A stretch of 64,000 bases of DNA from Clostridiaceae bacterium (GTDB lineage: Bacteria; Bacillota; Clostridia; Oscillospirales; Acutalibacteraceae): NCBI GenBank assembly GCA_021769555.1, contig JAETSR010000003.1:124001-188000 (forward strand), in the 5' to 3' direction. Shown here piece by piece: positions 8,279 to 18,065 of this stretch. Made by a program: the position numbers and the translations under genes. Each line of letters begins with the position of its first letter. Positions within the stretch are counted from its first letter, which is position 1. The notes below the pieces were generated by a model, which saw only the letters and a list, made by a program, of their open reading frames with translations, was not told the origin of the DNA and made no database searches.

Positions 8279-10663
8279 TTACTTCAGCTCAAAGACTATC
8301 TCATCTGCGTGGGAGCAGGCAGTAAGGTCCTTCGTTGAAGCGCGGAACCACTCATCGTATTTTTTAGAGCCCGCCACAACAAACTTGTCGATTTCAGCCC
8401 GCATAGACAGGTCGTTTTCAGACTTGTACTTGCGCATAAGGGAGACGGCCTCCTTAACCTGTTCGCCGAACTCCAAAATCTCCGGGTTCAGCTTTTGCAC
8501 CTTGGGCCATGTGGTCAGGTGGATGGACTTTTCCCCCACAAGCTCCCGGAAGCCCTTTTGATAGATATACTCTGTCAGATGTGGGACATATATCGCGTAC
8601 ATTTTCAGTATGGTCAGCAGGCAGTAATATATCGCCGCCTGAGCGGACTTTCTCTCCTCCTCGCCGTGTATGTCCGGCTGATAGAGGCGCTCCTTGGCAA
8701 TCTCGATATAGTTGTCGCACAGGTCCTTCCAGAACAGGTCGTCTATAAGCTTGCGGGCAAGGCCTATCTCATACTGGTCAAGCTGCTTTGCCGCCTCCTG
8801 AACGGTCTGGTTCGTGCGCTCTATGAGCCATCTGTCTATGGGCAGAGACAGGGCCGGGATATAATTCGGGTCGAAGTCCTGTAAATGAGAGAGCACAAAC
8901 TTTGAAGAGTTCCAGAGCTTGGTTATGGTGCGCCGGGAGGCGTCCTGCATTTCCTGCTGGTCGAAGAAGGTGTCCGTGCCCAGGCGGGCGCCCGCCGCCC
9001 AGTAGCGGATGACGTCGGCTGAGTAGGCCTCCACCAGGGCCTGGGGGGTGAGCTTGGCGTTGCCCTTGGACTTGCTTATCTTCTCCCCGGGCTTCGCAAG
9101 CACAAAGCCGCAGACCATCACGTCCTTCCAGGGGATGTCCCCGGTATGATACAGACTCTTCGCTATGGTGTAGAAAGCCCAAGTACGGATAATCTCGTGG
9201 GCCTGGGTGCGCATGCTCATGGGCAGGAAGTCCCCGTCAATACCGTACTTTTCCGCAGTGTGGCGGTTTATCTGGGGGGTTATCGAGGATGTGGCCCAGG
9301 TGTCCAGCACCGCCTGCTCGGGGATAAATTCGCTGCAGCCGCAGTCGCAGACCCCGTGATACTCCTGCTCCAAGGGGTTCACTGGCAGGTCTTCCATATT
9401 GGCATAGTGGGGTTTCCCGCACTTGGCGCAGTACCAGACCGGGAAGGGCACGCCGAAATACCTCTGCCGGGAAATGCACCAGTCCCATTTCAGGTTCTCC
9501 ACCCAGGTGGTGTACCGGTTCTTCATAAAGGCCGGGTACCAGTTGACCTTGTCCCCTGCGGCCAAAAGCTCGTCCTTCATTGAGAGGATGTCTATATACC
9601 ACTGGCGGGAGGGAATTATCTCCACAGAAGTCCCGCAGCGCTCATGCACGGAGACAGTGTGGGTAATGGGCTCAAGCTTCAGAAGCAGCCCCTTCTCCTC
9701 AAGTAGCCGCACTATCTCCTTCCTGGCTTTTTTATGGTAGAGGCCGCCTATAAACGGCACGTCCTCGGCTATCCTGCCGTCCGGGAGCATTACCTTCTTA
9801 TAGGGCAGCTTATAGTCCTCGACCCACTCCACGTCGGTGGTGTCGCCGTAGGTTGCGCACATCACGGCGCCGGTGCCCTTGTCTATGGCTGCGCGCTCGT
9901 CCGCAATCACGGGCACCGGGAAGTCGTATAGCGGCACTCTGACGTCTTTGCCAACGAAGCTTTTATAGCGCTCGTCCTCAGGGTTCACAAACACGCATAC
10001 CACGCCGTAGAGCAGCTCCGGCCTGGTGGTTGCTATCTCTATAGTCCCGGTTTCACCGGTAAAGGGGATATAGTGGAACGCAGAGGGCACGTCCTTGGCC
10101 TCAAGCTCGGCCTGGGCTATGGAGGTCTGGCATTCGGTGCACCACAGCACCGGGGACTCCTTCATATACGCCCGCCCGGCCCTCGCCAGCTCAATGAACG
10201 ACTTCTGGGAAAGGGCCTGCACATCCCGGCTGACCGTGGAGTATTGCAGCTCCCAGTCGCAGGAAAAGCCCATGGACTGCCAGAGCTCCCGAAACTCCGC
10301 CTCATACTTCTGGGTGGTGTCCACGCACTTTTGGCAGAACTCGCTGCGGGGCAGCTCCTTTGCCTTTATATCGTTCTCCTTTTCCACCAGGCGCTCGGAG
10401 GGCAGGCCGTTATCGTCGAAGCCGAACGGATAAAAGACGTTGAAGCCCTGCATACGCTTATACCGGGCCACCATCTCGGCCTGAGTGTAGCTGAAGATAT
10501 GCCCTATATGCAGCTTTCCGTTTACTGTCGGGGGAGGCGTGTCTATGGAATATACCTGGCGGGAGGCGTCCGGAGAGAATTTATATATCTTCTCTTCCCG
10601 CCAGAAGTCCTGCATTTCCCTCTCCACCGCGAGGCCGTCATAGCGCTTTTCAAAGCTTTCCAT
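8279..10663 (-). CDS. valS: Valyl-tRNA synthetase
   Basis: Charges tRNA-Val with valine; class I aminoacyl-tRNA synthetase, 794 residues. The HIGH signature is literal at residues 52-55 (KLHIGHIFSYT) and the KMSKS loop appears as EKISKSKGN near 527. Between them lies the CP1 editing domain. The C-terminal tRNA-binding region ends without the long coiled coil of the 880-residue E. coli-type enzyme, so it belongs to the shorter ValS group seen in some Clostridia. The start is ATG at 10663 after an AAAGGAAGAT site. Only 99 bases separate it from the upstream gene and no T-box leader was recognised there. Confidence 0.93.
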   Translation of the reverse strand: MESFEKRYDGLAVEREMQDFWREEKIYKFSPDASRQVYSIDTPPPTVNGKLHIGHIFSYTQAEMVARYKRMQGFNVFYPFGFDDNGLPSERLVEKENDIKAKELPRSEFCQKCVDTTQKYEAEFRELWQSMGFSCDWELQYSTVSRDVQALSQKSFIELARAGRAYMKESPVLWCTECQTSIAQAELEAKDVPSAFHYIPFTGETGTIEIATTRPELLYGVVCVFVNPEDERYKSFVGKDVRVPLYDFPVPVIADERAAIDKGTGAVMCATYGDTTDVEWVEDYKLPYKKVMLPDGRIAEDVPFIGGLYHKKARKEIVRLLEEKGLLLKLEPITHTVSVHERCGTSVEIIPSRQWYIDILSMKDELLAAGDKVNWYPAFMKNRYTTWVENLKWDWCISRQRYFGVPFPVWYCAKCGKPHYANMEDLPVNPLEQEYHGVCDCGCSEFIPEQAVLDTWATSSITPQINRHTAEKYGIDGDFLPMSMRTQAHEIIRTWAFYTIAKSLYHTGDIPWKDVMVCGFVLAKPGEKISKSKGNAKLTPQALVEAYSADVIRYWAAGARLGTDTFFDQQEMQDASRRTITKLWNSSKFVLSHLQDFDPNYIPALSLPIDRWLIERTNQTVQEAAKQLDQYEIGLARKLIDDLFWKDLCDNYIEIAKERLYQPDIHGEEERKSAQAAIYYCLLTILKMYAIYVPHLTEYIYQKGFRELVGEKSIHLTTWPKVQKLNPEILEFGEQVKEAVSLMRKYKSENDLSMRAEIDKFVVAGSKKYDEWFRASTKDLTACSHADEIVFELK

Positions 10664-10762
10664 TTCCTATCTTCCTTTCTGTAAGAAGAAACTCCAGCGC
10701 AAAGGCTTGGGCTGTTTCCCACAAGAATTTTTGTTACATTATAAATAACGGAAGAAGAAAAG

Positions 10763-11887
10763 TCAAGGGGCTTGCCGCATTGAGTGCTGAATGGACCGGG
10801 CCAAGCCCTGCAGGCGTGGGAGCGCGTAGGCGAAAAATTCCTTATAGGCCGGGCAGAAATAGCTGCCCCCCGCCGCCAGGGGTTCCCGGTCCCGGCGGCA
10901 GCCTCCCCGGCAGATGAAGCCGTAGGCGCAGGTCCTGCACTCCTCCCTGCCCGAGCAGCCCTCCCGGAGAAAGCGCTTTGCCGTTTCACCCGCCGCCATC
11001 TCCCGGAAGCCCTCCTCCCGGATGTTCCCCAGCCGCCACTCATCCAGGCAGTAGAAGTCGCAGGGGTACACGGAGCCGTCGGCCTCCACCACATTCTGAA
11101 TCACGCATTGACCGCTGAGCCCGCAGCTCTCCGGGGGCCGGCCCATGAGCATACCCACCAGGTTCTCAAAATATCGGATATAGATAAACCTGCCCGCCGT
11201 CACGTCCCTGTACCACAGGTCGAAGAGGGTTTTGAGGAACCGGGCGTATTTTTCCGGCGTAAGGGAGTAGGGCGATGACCCCCGGGCCTCATCCAGAGGG
11301 TCCAGGCAGGGGATATACTGCTGGTACAGCAGGTTGGAGCGGCGGTAGAAATTGTATATCTTGGCGATGGCGTCCGCCGTGCGGTTTGTGACCACCGTCA
11401 GCAGGTTGAAGTCAACCTGCTGGGCGGCCAGCTTCTGCGCGGCTTGCAGCACCCGGTTAAATGTGCCCCTGCCCTCCGGGTCCAGGCGGTTCTGGTCGTG
11501 CACGTCCTTGGTGCCGTCCAGGCTCAGGCCCACCAGGAAGTTGTTGTCCCGGAGGAATTTAGCCCATGTGTCGTCTATGAGCATACCGTTGGTCTGTATG
11601 GCGTTGGCGACCTGCGCGTGGTGGATATTATACTTTTTTTGCAGCTCCACCGCCTTGCGGAAAAAGTCCAGCCCACGCAGGGTTGGCTCACCCCCCTGAA
11701 AGCCGAAGGAGCAGTGCACCGTGGCGTATTCCAGGGCCTTTTTCACCAGGATTTCCAGGGTCTCCTCGGTCATAAAGCCGTAGGAGAAGGTCTCCCGGTT
11801 CAGCTGTTCGTCGTGATAAAAGCAGTATTTGCAGCGTATATTGCAGCCCCCGGACGAGGGCTTGATAAGCAAGCTAAGGGACGGCAT
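10763..11887 (-). CDS. Radical SAM anaerobic sulfatase-maturating enzyme (SPASM)
   Basis: Predicted to oxidise an active-site Cys or Ser of sulfatases to formylglycine without oxygen. 374 residues. The radical-SAM [4Fe-4S] motif CNIRCKYC gives Cys15, Cys19 and Cys22. GFQGGEPTL and QTNGMLID follow, as in anSME proteins. The C-terminal SPASM region has many cysteines (CGLSGQC, CDFYC, CSGREECRTCAYGFICRGGC) for two auxiliary clusters. The start ATG lies inside the end of the upstream helicase gene (14-base overlap), so translation is probably coupled. The only sulfatase in the window is the dead fragment at 7037; live targets must be elsewhere if the enzyme is used. Another SPASM peptide-modifying role is less likely. 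Confidence 0.85.
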   Translation of the reverse strand: MPSLSLLIKPSSGGCNIRCKYCFYHDEQLNRETFSYGFMTEETLEILVKKALEYATVHCSFGFQGGEPTLRGLDFFRKAVELQKKYNIHHAQVANAIQTNGMLIDDTWAKFLRDNNFLVGLSLDGTKDVHDQNRLDPEGRGTFNRVLQAAQKLAAQQVDFNLLTVVTNRTADAIAKIYNFYRRSNLLYQQYIPCLDPLDEARGSSPYSLTPEKYARFLKTLFDLWYRDVTAGRFIYIRYFENLVGMLMGRPPESCGLSGQCVIQNVVEADGSVYPCDFYCLDEWRLGNIREEGFREMAAGETAKRFLREGCSGREECRTCAYGFICRGGCRRDREPLAAGGSYFCPAYKEFFAYALPRLQGLARSIQHSMRQAP

Positions 11888-14800
11888 CTGCGTCCTCCTT
11901 TCTGGTTACCGAATAGTCCGATATAATCATCTGCCTGCCCTGTTCCCAGCCTTGGCCGGCACGGGCCTTTTCCCACCGGGCCAGCCCTGGGGAAAGTGCC
12001 TGCAGGAAAGACGACGGTTCTTTGGAGGTGGTGATGGCCAGGACCTCCCGGGCGCGGGTGAGCCCTACATAGAACAGCCGGCGCTCCTCCTCCTCGCTGG
12101 AAGAACCCTTCCCGCCAGAGAAGGGTATCAGCCCCCTGCGTGCCCCGTAAATCAGCACCACAGGAAATTCCAGCCCCTTTGCGCCGTGAAGGGTCATCAG
12201 CGTGACCGCGCCGGCTGTGTACCGCTTGCCGCCGCAGCGTTTCAGGTCGCTCTCCACGCCGGTGTCCAGCGCCTCAAGGAGGTCCCCCATGCGCCGGTAG
12301 AGCACAGAAGCCTGAATGAGCTGTTCCATCTCCTTTTTATTCTCAAGCCCCCGCCCGCGCGCCCAGTCCTCCAGAAGGGTATGGGGCCTTTTCCTTTGGA
12401 GCTGAGGGGCGTACTTCTCCGCCATGGCTTCGTAGAGGCCCGGCCGGTCGCCCAGCAGCGCCCGCGCCGTCATGGCGGCCAGCCTGTCCTCCGGCCGGGA
12501 GATAGCCTTGAAGAAGCAGACCGCCTCCCGCACGGATTCCTCCTGCAAAAAGGGCTCCCTGCCCGCCACCACATAGGGAATGCCCTCCCGGGCAAGGCAT
12601 TCCTCCAAAAGCGCCGCCTGGCGGTGGGTGCGGTACAGCACGGCGATGTCCTCAAAGCCCCAGGCGCTCCCATCCCTTGCAGGGGACATCTCCTGTGCCT
12701 CAAGCATTCCAATGCCCCCCACCAGACGGTTGATTTCCTTTGCCGTGAAAATGGCCTCCTCCCTCTCACTGCCCGCCTCAACGACCCTGACCGGAGGGCC
12801 CTCGGGACAGCAGGGCTTTAGCGCCCTGCTCCCGCCCGGGCCGGAGGAAATCACCGCCGAGGCCGCCGCCAGTATTTGGGGCGTCGAGCGGTAGTTCATC
12901 TCAAGGACAATGCTGTGGGCCTGGGGGAAATCCTCCTCAAGCTTCTGAAAGCACCGGGCGTCCGCCCCGCGAAAGCCGTAGATGGCCTGGTCCCGGTCGC
13001 CGATAACGAACAGCTCCCGGCCGCCCCGGTTCCACGCCTGAACCAGCCGGTACTGCAGAGGGCTGACGTCCTGGAACTCGTCCACCAGAAGATACGAAAA
13101 CGGGCCTTCGCCGGTATCGCCCGCTTCTTCCTCAAGGAGCCTCAGGGTTTCCAGCAGGAGCCCGTCAAAGTCCAGAGCTCCCCATTCCTCCAAAGCGGCC
13201 TGATAAGCCGCCAGCGCCCGCTCCTCCTGCCCGGGGGCAGGCGCCTTTGTCCCGGTCCTCCAGCGGGAGATTTGGTCGAGGAGCCGGGCCTCCGTCTGCT
13301 TTAGGCCGTATTCCTTCCGTATACCGGCGGCAATGGCCCAGGTTTCCGTCTCCCCCGCCAGGGAGAACACCCGGCCGCGGGATTTTAGGAACTTCCGGGC
13401 GAGCCCGTGGAAGCTGCCTATCTGCACCTTCTGCGCCGCCCTGCCCAGCTGGCCGCCAATGCGCTCCCGCAGCTCCCCGGCCGCCTGATTGGTAAATGTC
13501 ACCGCCGTAATGCGGGAGGGCGGCACGCGGCGGGTCTCCACTAAGTGGAGGATACGCGCGGCCAGGGTGCCGGTTTTCCCGGTGCCGGGGCCGGCCTTTA
13601 CCACGGTCACGCGGTGGATTGATTGGATGGCCTCCTGCTGCCTCTGGTTCCAAATGCGCTCCCGGACGGCAGGCACGGCGTGGCCCGCGGCGTCCGGACC
13701 GGGGCCCGCGGGACTCTTTCCTTCCTGCGGCCCCTTCTGCTGAATGGGCCTTTCCCCCGCAGCGTCCGCTGTCTCTTCAAACAGGCTGGTCTGGCCGCTA
13801 AGCCGCTGAATTTCTCCCGGCGTAAACAGGCGCAGCCTTCCGTATTCCCCGTCAAAGCCGGGGCGCCAGTCAGCCTCCCCCCGCCTGAGCCGGCCTATCC
13901 CCTCGGCAATCAGCCGTCCGGACACGCGGCTTATTTCTTCCATGGGCAGTTCCCGCAGGATGGTGAACTCAGCCCCCAGCTTTCGGAGCATTTCTTCATA
14001 GACCCTGCCGGCCCTCCCGCTGGCCGGGGAACAGCCCAGACAGGCGCCGATGAGCTCCATGAGGGGAACCAGCCTCTCGAACCCCGCGGCCCCATCCTTA
14101 CAGCAGCCCTCAGGCCGGTCGGAGAGCTGCTCTATCCTGTGGGACACCCCAACCGTCAGTTTCCCTCCGCATACCGGGCAGACGCCCCCATACCGCTCTG
14201 TCTCCGCCGGGGACAGGCAGAGGCCGCATTTCCGGTGTCCGTCGTAGTGGTATTTCCCCTCCTCAGGGAAAAATTCTATGGTCCCTGCCAGGCCCTCCCC
14301 CCTCTCCACCGCCCGCTTCATCCCGTCGTAGGAGAGCTCCGTGTCCAGCAGGTTTGCCTCACGTCCAAGCTTTTGGGGGGAATGGGCGTCCGAATTGGAA
14401 ATCAGCCGGAAACGGTCCAGGGCGGAAACCCGCCAGTTCATGGGCGGGTCTGAGGAGAGCCCGGTTTCCAGGGCGTGTATCTCTGAGGAAAGGCTGCCAA
14501 AGCACTCCTCTATGGAGTCGAAACCGGAAAAGGCCCCGAACAGGGAGAAATGGGGCGTCCAGATATGCGCGGGGACATAGACCGCTTTTGGGCTCAGCTC
14601 CAGAAGTATCTCCAGCAGGTCTCGGCAGTCCAGCCCCAGTATTGGCCTGCCGTCGGAATGAAGATTACCCAGAGTTTCCAGTTTCCGGGCAACCCTCTCG
14701 GCGTCCTCCAGGCCCGGCAGCATAATCAGGCTGTGCACCTTGCGGACGCGGCCGTTTTTCTTATAGATGGAGCTGATTTCCCCGGTGACTAAGAAGTGCG

Positions 14801-15041
14801 GCTGAGGGCCGCCCGCCGCAGGGTCCGGAATGCGGTATTCTTCCTTAAGGGTGTACAGCCCACTGCCGGTGGGCTCCAGCTTGTCCCGCAGCTCCTGCCG
14901 CCAGCCCGGGTGGGTAAAGTCCCCGGTGCCGACAATGCTGATTCCCTTGCGCCGCGCCCACATATCCAGGTGCTCCGGCGTGCAGGACTTGCTGGTGGCC
15001 CGGGAATAGTGGGAGTGGATATGTAAATCCGCAATATACAT
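11874..15041 (-). CDS. EndoQ-like PHP nuclease domain fused to UvrD-type helicase
   Basis: Two-part DNA repair protein, about 1055 residues. Residues 1 to about 400 match the TIGR00375/endonuclease Q family: PHP metal motif DLHIHSHYS at 5-13, ALETGLSSDPPMNWRVSALD, SNSDAHSPQKLGREAN, then a zinc-finger CGLCL...CPVCGG at about 268-295. EndoQ nicks DNA at deaminated bases and abasic sites. From about 470 to the end is a superfamily 1A helicase: Walker A AGPGTGKT near 480, LLVDEFQDVSPLQ near 650, GDRDQAIYGFRGA, LTLHGAKGLEF and VGLTRAR. The linkage suggests nick-and-unwind repair on one chain (inference). An upstream in-frame start at 15125 exists, but AAGGAG six bases before the ATG at 15041 decides this start. 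It lies just downstream of yesN on the same strand. Confidence 0.88.
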   Translation of the reverse strand: MYIADLHIHSHYSRATSKSCTPEHLDMWARRKGISIVGTGDFTHPGWRQELRDKLEPTGSGLYTLKEEYRIPDPAAGGPQPHFLVTGEISSIYKKNGRVRKVHSLIMLPGLEDAERVARKLETLGNLHSDGRPILGLDCRDLLEILLELSPKAVYVPAHIWTPHFSLFGAFSGFDSIEECFGSLSSEIHALETGLSSDPPMNWRVSALDRFRLISNSDAHSPQKLGREANLLDTELSYDGMKRAVERGEGLAGTIEFFPEEGKYHYDGHRKCGLCLSPAETERYGGVCPVCGGKLTVGVSHRIEQLSDRPEGCCKDGAAGFERLVPLMELIGACLGCSPASGRAGRVYEEMLRKLGAEFTILRELPMEEISRVSGRLIAEGIGRLRRGEADWRPGFDGEYGRLRLFTPGEIQRLSGQTSLFEETADAAGERPIQQKGPQEGKSPAGPGPDAAGHAVPAVRERIWNQRQQEAIQSIHRVTVVKAGPGTGKTGTLAARILHLVETRRVPPSRITAVTFTNQAAGELRERIGGQLGRAAQKVQIGSFHGLARKFLKSRGRVFSLAGETETWAIAAGIRKEYGLKQTEARLLDQISRWRTGTKAPAPGQEERALAAYQAALEEWGALDFDGLLLETLRLLEEEAGDTGEGPFSYLLVDEFQDVSPLQYRLVQAWNRGGRELFVIGDRDQAIYGFRGADARCFQKLEEDFPQAHSIVLEMNYRSTPQILAAASAVISSGPGGSRALKPCCPEGPPVRVVEAGSEREEAIFTAKEINRLVGGIGMLEAQEMSPARDGSAWGFEDIAVLYRTHRQAALLEECLAREGIPYVVAGREPFLQEESVREAVCFFKAISRPEDRLAAMTARALLGDRPGLYEAMAEKYAPQLQRKRPHTLLEDWARGRGLENKKEMEQLIQASVLYRRMGDLLEALDTGVESDLKRCGGKRYTAGAVTLMTLHGAKGLEFPVVLIYGARRGLIPFSGGKGSSSEEEERRLFYVGLTRAREVLAITTSKEPSSFLQALSPGLARWEKARAGQGWEQGRQMIISDYSVTRKEDADAVP

Positions 15042-15082
15042 GGGTTTCTCCTTAAACGAAAATAATATGGGGATTGCCGCCT

Positions 15083-16384
15083 CTATCCGTCTCTCCCATA
15101 CCCCGCGCAGTCCCTCGGCGGGCAAAGGGAGTCCCGGTATTTGCCCGGGGTCGTCTGCATTATGCGCTTGAAGACCCTGTAGAAGTTCCTAAGGTCCGGA
15201 AAGCCCATGCTGGGCGCCAGCTGCTCAAAGCTCAGGCTGGGGTCCCGAAGCATGTATTCCAGAATTTGGGCTATACGGTAGCGGTTAAGGTATTCGGAGA
15301 AGCTCACGCCCGTCTCTGTACGGAACAGCTTTCCCGCATACTCCGGGCTGAGCCCAATGGACCTTGCGGCGCTGTTCAGCGTAAGCTCCCTTGCAAATCC
15401 CTGCTCCACCAGGTCTATCATCTGTGCCGCATAGGGGCTTTGGACGTTCCTGTCCTGTGCGGCGGAGGGCCTTGCCGCAAGGGCGCGCCAGCACTGCCGG
15501 TAGAACAGCAGCTGCCCCTGTGTGGGCGCGGCGTCCGGCTGGCAGGCCGTCAGCTTCTCAAATTCCTTCGCCCCCTGGAACGGCCTGGGCACGGAAAGGG
15601 CGTCTCCGTTAGTATAGCGCCTTCCCAAAAAGCAGTGGCCGGTAAGCGCCGCGTGGAGCGCCCGCTCATATAGCTCCCTCAGCTGGGCCCCGGTGGCGGG
15701 CTGCCCGGCCGCCGTGCCGATAAACATCACCGGCGAGTCCTTCAAAAGGGAATTTACCAGTGTCTTTTCAGCGCAGGGACGGCTGAAAAGCACAAACACC
15801 GGCAGGTGGTGGATAGACAGCACCTGGTCTGCAAGGCCCCTGCCCCGGTACTCCTTCAGCTTTCTTCCAAGCTCCGGGTCCGCAGGCCGAAACAGCGTCT
15901 CGGCCACAGCCAGCAGCAGCGGACGGCTGCCGCCGAGCTTCTGGTCCTCCAGCCGGCCGAACAGGCAGTCCGTCAGCATGGACTCCCGCTCGCGGCGGCG
16001 GGAATCGTCCCGGGCGCGGACCTTTTCGCTTACAGCCTCCAAAAGCTCCCGCAGCTTTTCCTTGTCCACCGGCTTTAGCAGATAGTCCTCCACGCCCAGG
16101 CGTATGGCCGAGCGGGCGTACTCGAACTCGGAATACCCCGAGAGTATGCAGAAGTTCTCGCATAAGCCCGCGTCCTGGGCGGCCTTTATGAGCTCGAGCC
16201 CGCTGCCCCCCGGCATGGAGATATCCGTTATCACCAAATCATAGCGCGCCTGCTCCATCCGCCTGAGGGCGCCCTCGCAGGAGCAGGCGGTGTCCACCTG
16301 GCTGAAAGGCCCCCTGAACTGCTCGATAACATGGGCAATGCCCCGGGCTATCAGATTTTCATCGTCCACTACCAGAAGCTTCAT
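15083..16384 (-). CDS. YesN-type response regulator with AraC HTH
   Basis: Cytoplasmic transcription activator, 433 residues. The receiver domain is at 1-120 with acidic pocket VVDDEN and phosphoacceptor Asp54 (VITDISMPGGSG). A middle region of no clear family follows. The C-terminal AraC/XylS double HTH includes SEYLNRYRIAQILEYML and FPDLRNFYRVFKRIMQTTPGKYR. Its start overlaps the end of the sensor kinase gene by 26 bases, so the pair is one transcript. It probably activates the divergent lplB operon, whose upstream region has a -10 box but no good -35. YesN-type regulators next to LplBC transporters are a standard arrangement in Firmicutes. Confidence 0.92.
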   Translation of the reverse strand: MKLLVVDDENLIARGIAHVIEQFRGPFSQVDTACSCEGALRRMEQARYDLVITDISMPGGSGLELIKAAQDAGLCENFCILSGYSEFEYARSAIRLGVEDYLLKPVDKEKLRELLEAVSEKVRARDDSRRRERESMLTDCLFGRLEDQKLGGSRPLLLAVAETLFRPADPELGRKLKEYRGRGLADQVLSIHHLPVFVLFSRPCAEKTLVNSLLKDSPVMFIGTAAGQPATGAQLRELYERALHAALTGHCFLGRRYTNGDALSVPRPFQGAKEFEKLTACQPDAAPTQGQLLFYRQCWRALAARPSAAQDRNVQSPYAAQMIDLVEQGFARELTLNSAARSIGLSPEYAGKLFRTETGVSFSEYLNRYRIAQILEYMLRDPSLSFEQLAPSMGFPDLRNFYRVFKRIMQTTPGKYRDSLCPPRDCAGYGRDG

Positions 16385-18065
16385 TGCTGTCCCCCTCTGT
16401 CCCCGGCCTCCAGCGCAAAGACACCCGAAGCCCTCCGCCCTCTGGAGCGCTGAGCTCCATGGAAAAGCTGTCCGGGTACAGGTAGCGCATCCGGTTATTT
16501 ATGCTGTCCAGCCCCACTCCCGTCCCTGAGGAAAGCTCTGAAAGGTCCTCCCCCCGGGACAGCAGCTGGTTTATCCGCTCCATGCGCCGGCTGCCCATGG
16601 CGGCGCCGTTGTTCTCCACCGTCACCAGGATAAGCCCGCCCTCCGTACTCAGGGTGATTGATAAGCACACCTCCGAATTGCTGCCGTCGCGGCCATATTT
16701 TATGGCGTTCTCCGCAAGGGGCTGTATGATGAACTGCGGGCAGCGGCAGGAGTAGAGCTCCTTCGGGCAGCTGATATTGAAGCGCAGCTGCTCCCCGAGC
16801 CGCATTTTCTGCACCTTCAAAAACTGGCTGACCAAATCCAGCTCATCCTCCATTGTCACAAGGCCTGTGTTTACGGAGAAGCTGTAGCGCATGAGCTTGC
16901 TTAAAGAGAAAATCATGTCGGAAATCTCCGGCTCGTCCTTCATCTCGGCCATCATCCGCACGCTCTCCAGGGTGTTATAAAGAAAATGCGGGTCTATCTG
17001 CGCCTGCAGCACCTGGTAGGCCATCTCGTTCTGCCTGAGCTGCTCAAGCTTTATCTGGTTTATCAGGTCGCTGTTCCTCTCAAGCATAAGGTTAAAGTTA
17101 TGCACCACCAGGCTCAGCTCGTCGTGGCCGGGGTCCGTATAGGCCCCGGGTATCTCGGTGAAAGAGCTGGATATATACCTTGAAAACCGCACGATTCGCC
17201 CGGAAAGCCTGGATATGCTGAAGAAAAACATGCAGCTGCTGAGTATCAGCAGCAAAAGCCCCACCAGTATCGTGATGGTAAGCAGGTTAAAGCTCTTGCT
17301 TGTCTCCTGGGGGACATAGCCGCCGGTCTGTATGGTAAGGGAAAAACCGTCCAGGCTCTCGCTCTGGGAGTCCTTTACCGTGACAAGCTCCGCCCCCGGC
17401 AGCAGCGCGCCGTCTTCGGGCAGGCAGCACACCCCGTCGATAATCACATACACCACGCGCCCGATGGAGCCGGAGAGCTCCGTTGCCTGCAGGGACACAA
17501 GGCTCGGGCTGCAGTTTATCTCCAGTATGCCAAGGCTCACGTCGCCGCTGATACTGTTAAGGGTCTGGCGGTATACGAGCATCTGCTTTTCGCTGTCATA
17601 CCGCCAGAAGCCCGCCGCCGTGCGTATGTCAAGGGAGTAGTCCCCCAGCTGGCTTATGCCCTTCACGTTGTCGTTCATGTTCAGAAGGTCCTCCCGAAGG
17701 GTGTATACATTGACGCTCTCGATATAGGGCGAGTAGCTCTCCGCATAGTGGAACATGCTGGAAAACTCCCGGAAATAGGCCTCAAGCTGCCGGGGCACAG
17801 ACTGGTAGCTGCCGTTGAGAAAGCGCAGGAAATTGCTGTGCTGCTGTATCTGCTTGTACACATTGGCGCAGGAGTCCAGGTCCTGCTGAATATTGAAGCA
17901 GCAGCGGGACATGGCGGACATCTCAAGGCTCGCCCGCTCCCTTGAAAAGTACGCCTGGTTCACAAAGAAGAACGCCGCGGCGAAGAGCAGGCAGGGCAGG
18001 AGAAGGAAAATTAGGAACAAACAGAGCATTTTGTGCAGAAGATGGGAACGGATTGTCTCTATCAT
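16359..18065 (-). CDS. YesM-type sensor histidine kinase
   Basis: Membrane sensor partner of the adjacent YesN regulator, about 568 residues from ATG 18065. An open frame to ATG 18098 exists, but the residues before 18065 are not hydrophobic or conserved-looking. It has an N-terminal membrane segment (LCLFLIFLLLPCLLFAAAFFF), a ~240-residue extracellular sensor region, a second segment (ITILVGLLLLILSSCMFFF), then HAMP, the LytS/YesM-type H-box QIDPHFLYNTLES and the ATP-binding part QFIIQPLAENAIKYG and GVGLDSINNRM. The ligand is unknown; the neighbouring importer and glycosidases point to an oligosaccharide or its bound form. The start remains somewhat uncertain. Confidence 0.9.
   Translation of the reverse strand: MIETIRSHLLHKMLCLFLIFLLLPCLLFAAAFFFVNQAYFSRERASLEMSAMSRCCFNIQQDLDSCANVYKQIQQHSNFLRFLNGSYQSVPRQLEAYFREFSSMFHYAESYSPYIESVNVYTLREDLLNMNDNVKGISQLGDYSLDIRTAAGFWRYDSEKQMLVYRQTLNSISGDVSLGILEINCSPSLVSLQATELSGSIGRVVYVIIDGVCCLPEDGALLPGAELVTVKDSQSESLDGFSLTIQTGGYVPQETSKSFNLLTITILVGLLLLILSSCMFFFSISRLSGRIVRFSRYISSSFTEIPGAYTDPGHDELSLVVHNFNLMLERNSDLINQIKLEQLRQNEMAYQVLQAQIDPHFLYNTLESVRMMAEMKDEPEISDMIFSLSKLMRYSFSVNTGLVTMEDELDLVSQFLKVQKMRLGEQLRFNISCPKELYSCRCPQFIIQPLAENAIKYGRDGSNSEVCLSITLSTEGGLILVTVENNGAAMGSRRMERINQLLSRGEDLSELSSGTGVGLDSINNRMRYLYPDSFSMELSAPEGGGLRVSLRWRPGTEGDSNEASGSGR

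Noticed and set aside
10664..10762. T-box leader for valS
   Set aside because: Only 99 bases are available and no T-box core, specifier loop or antiterminator was seen.
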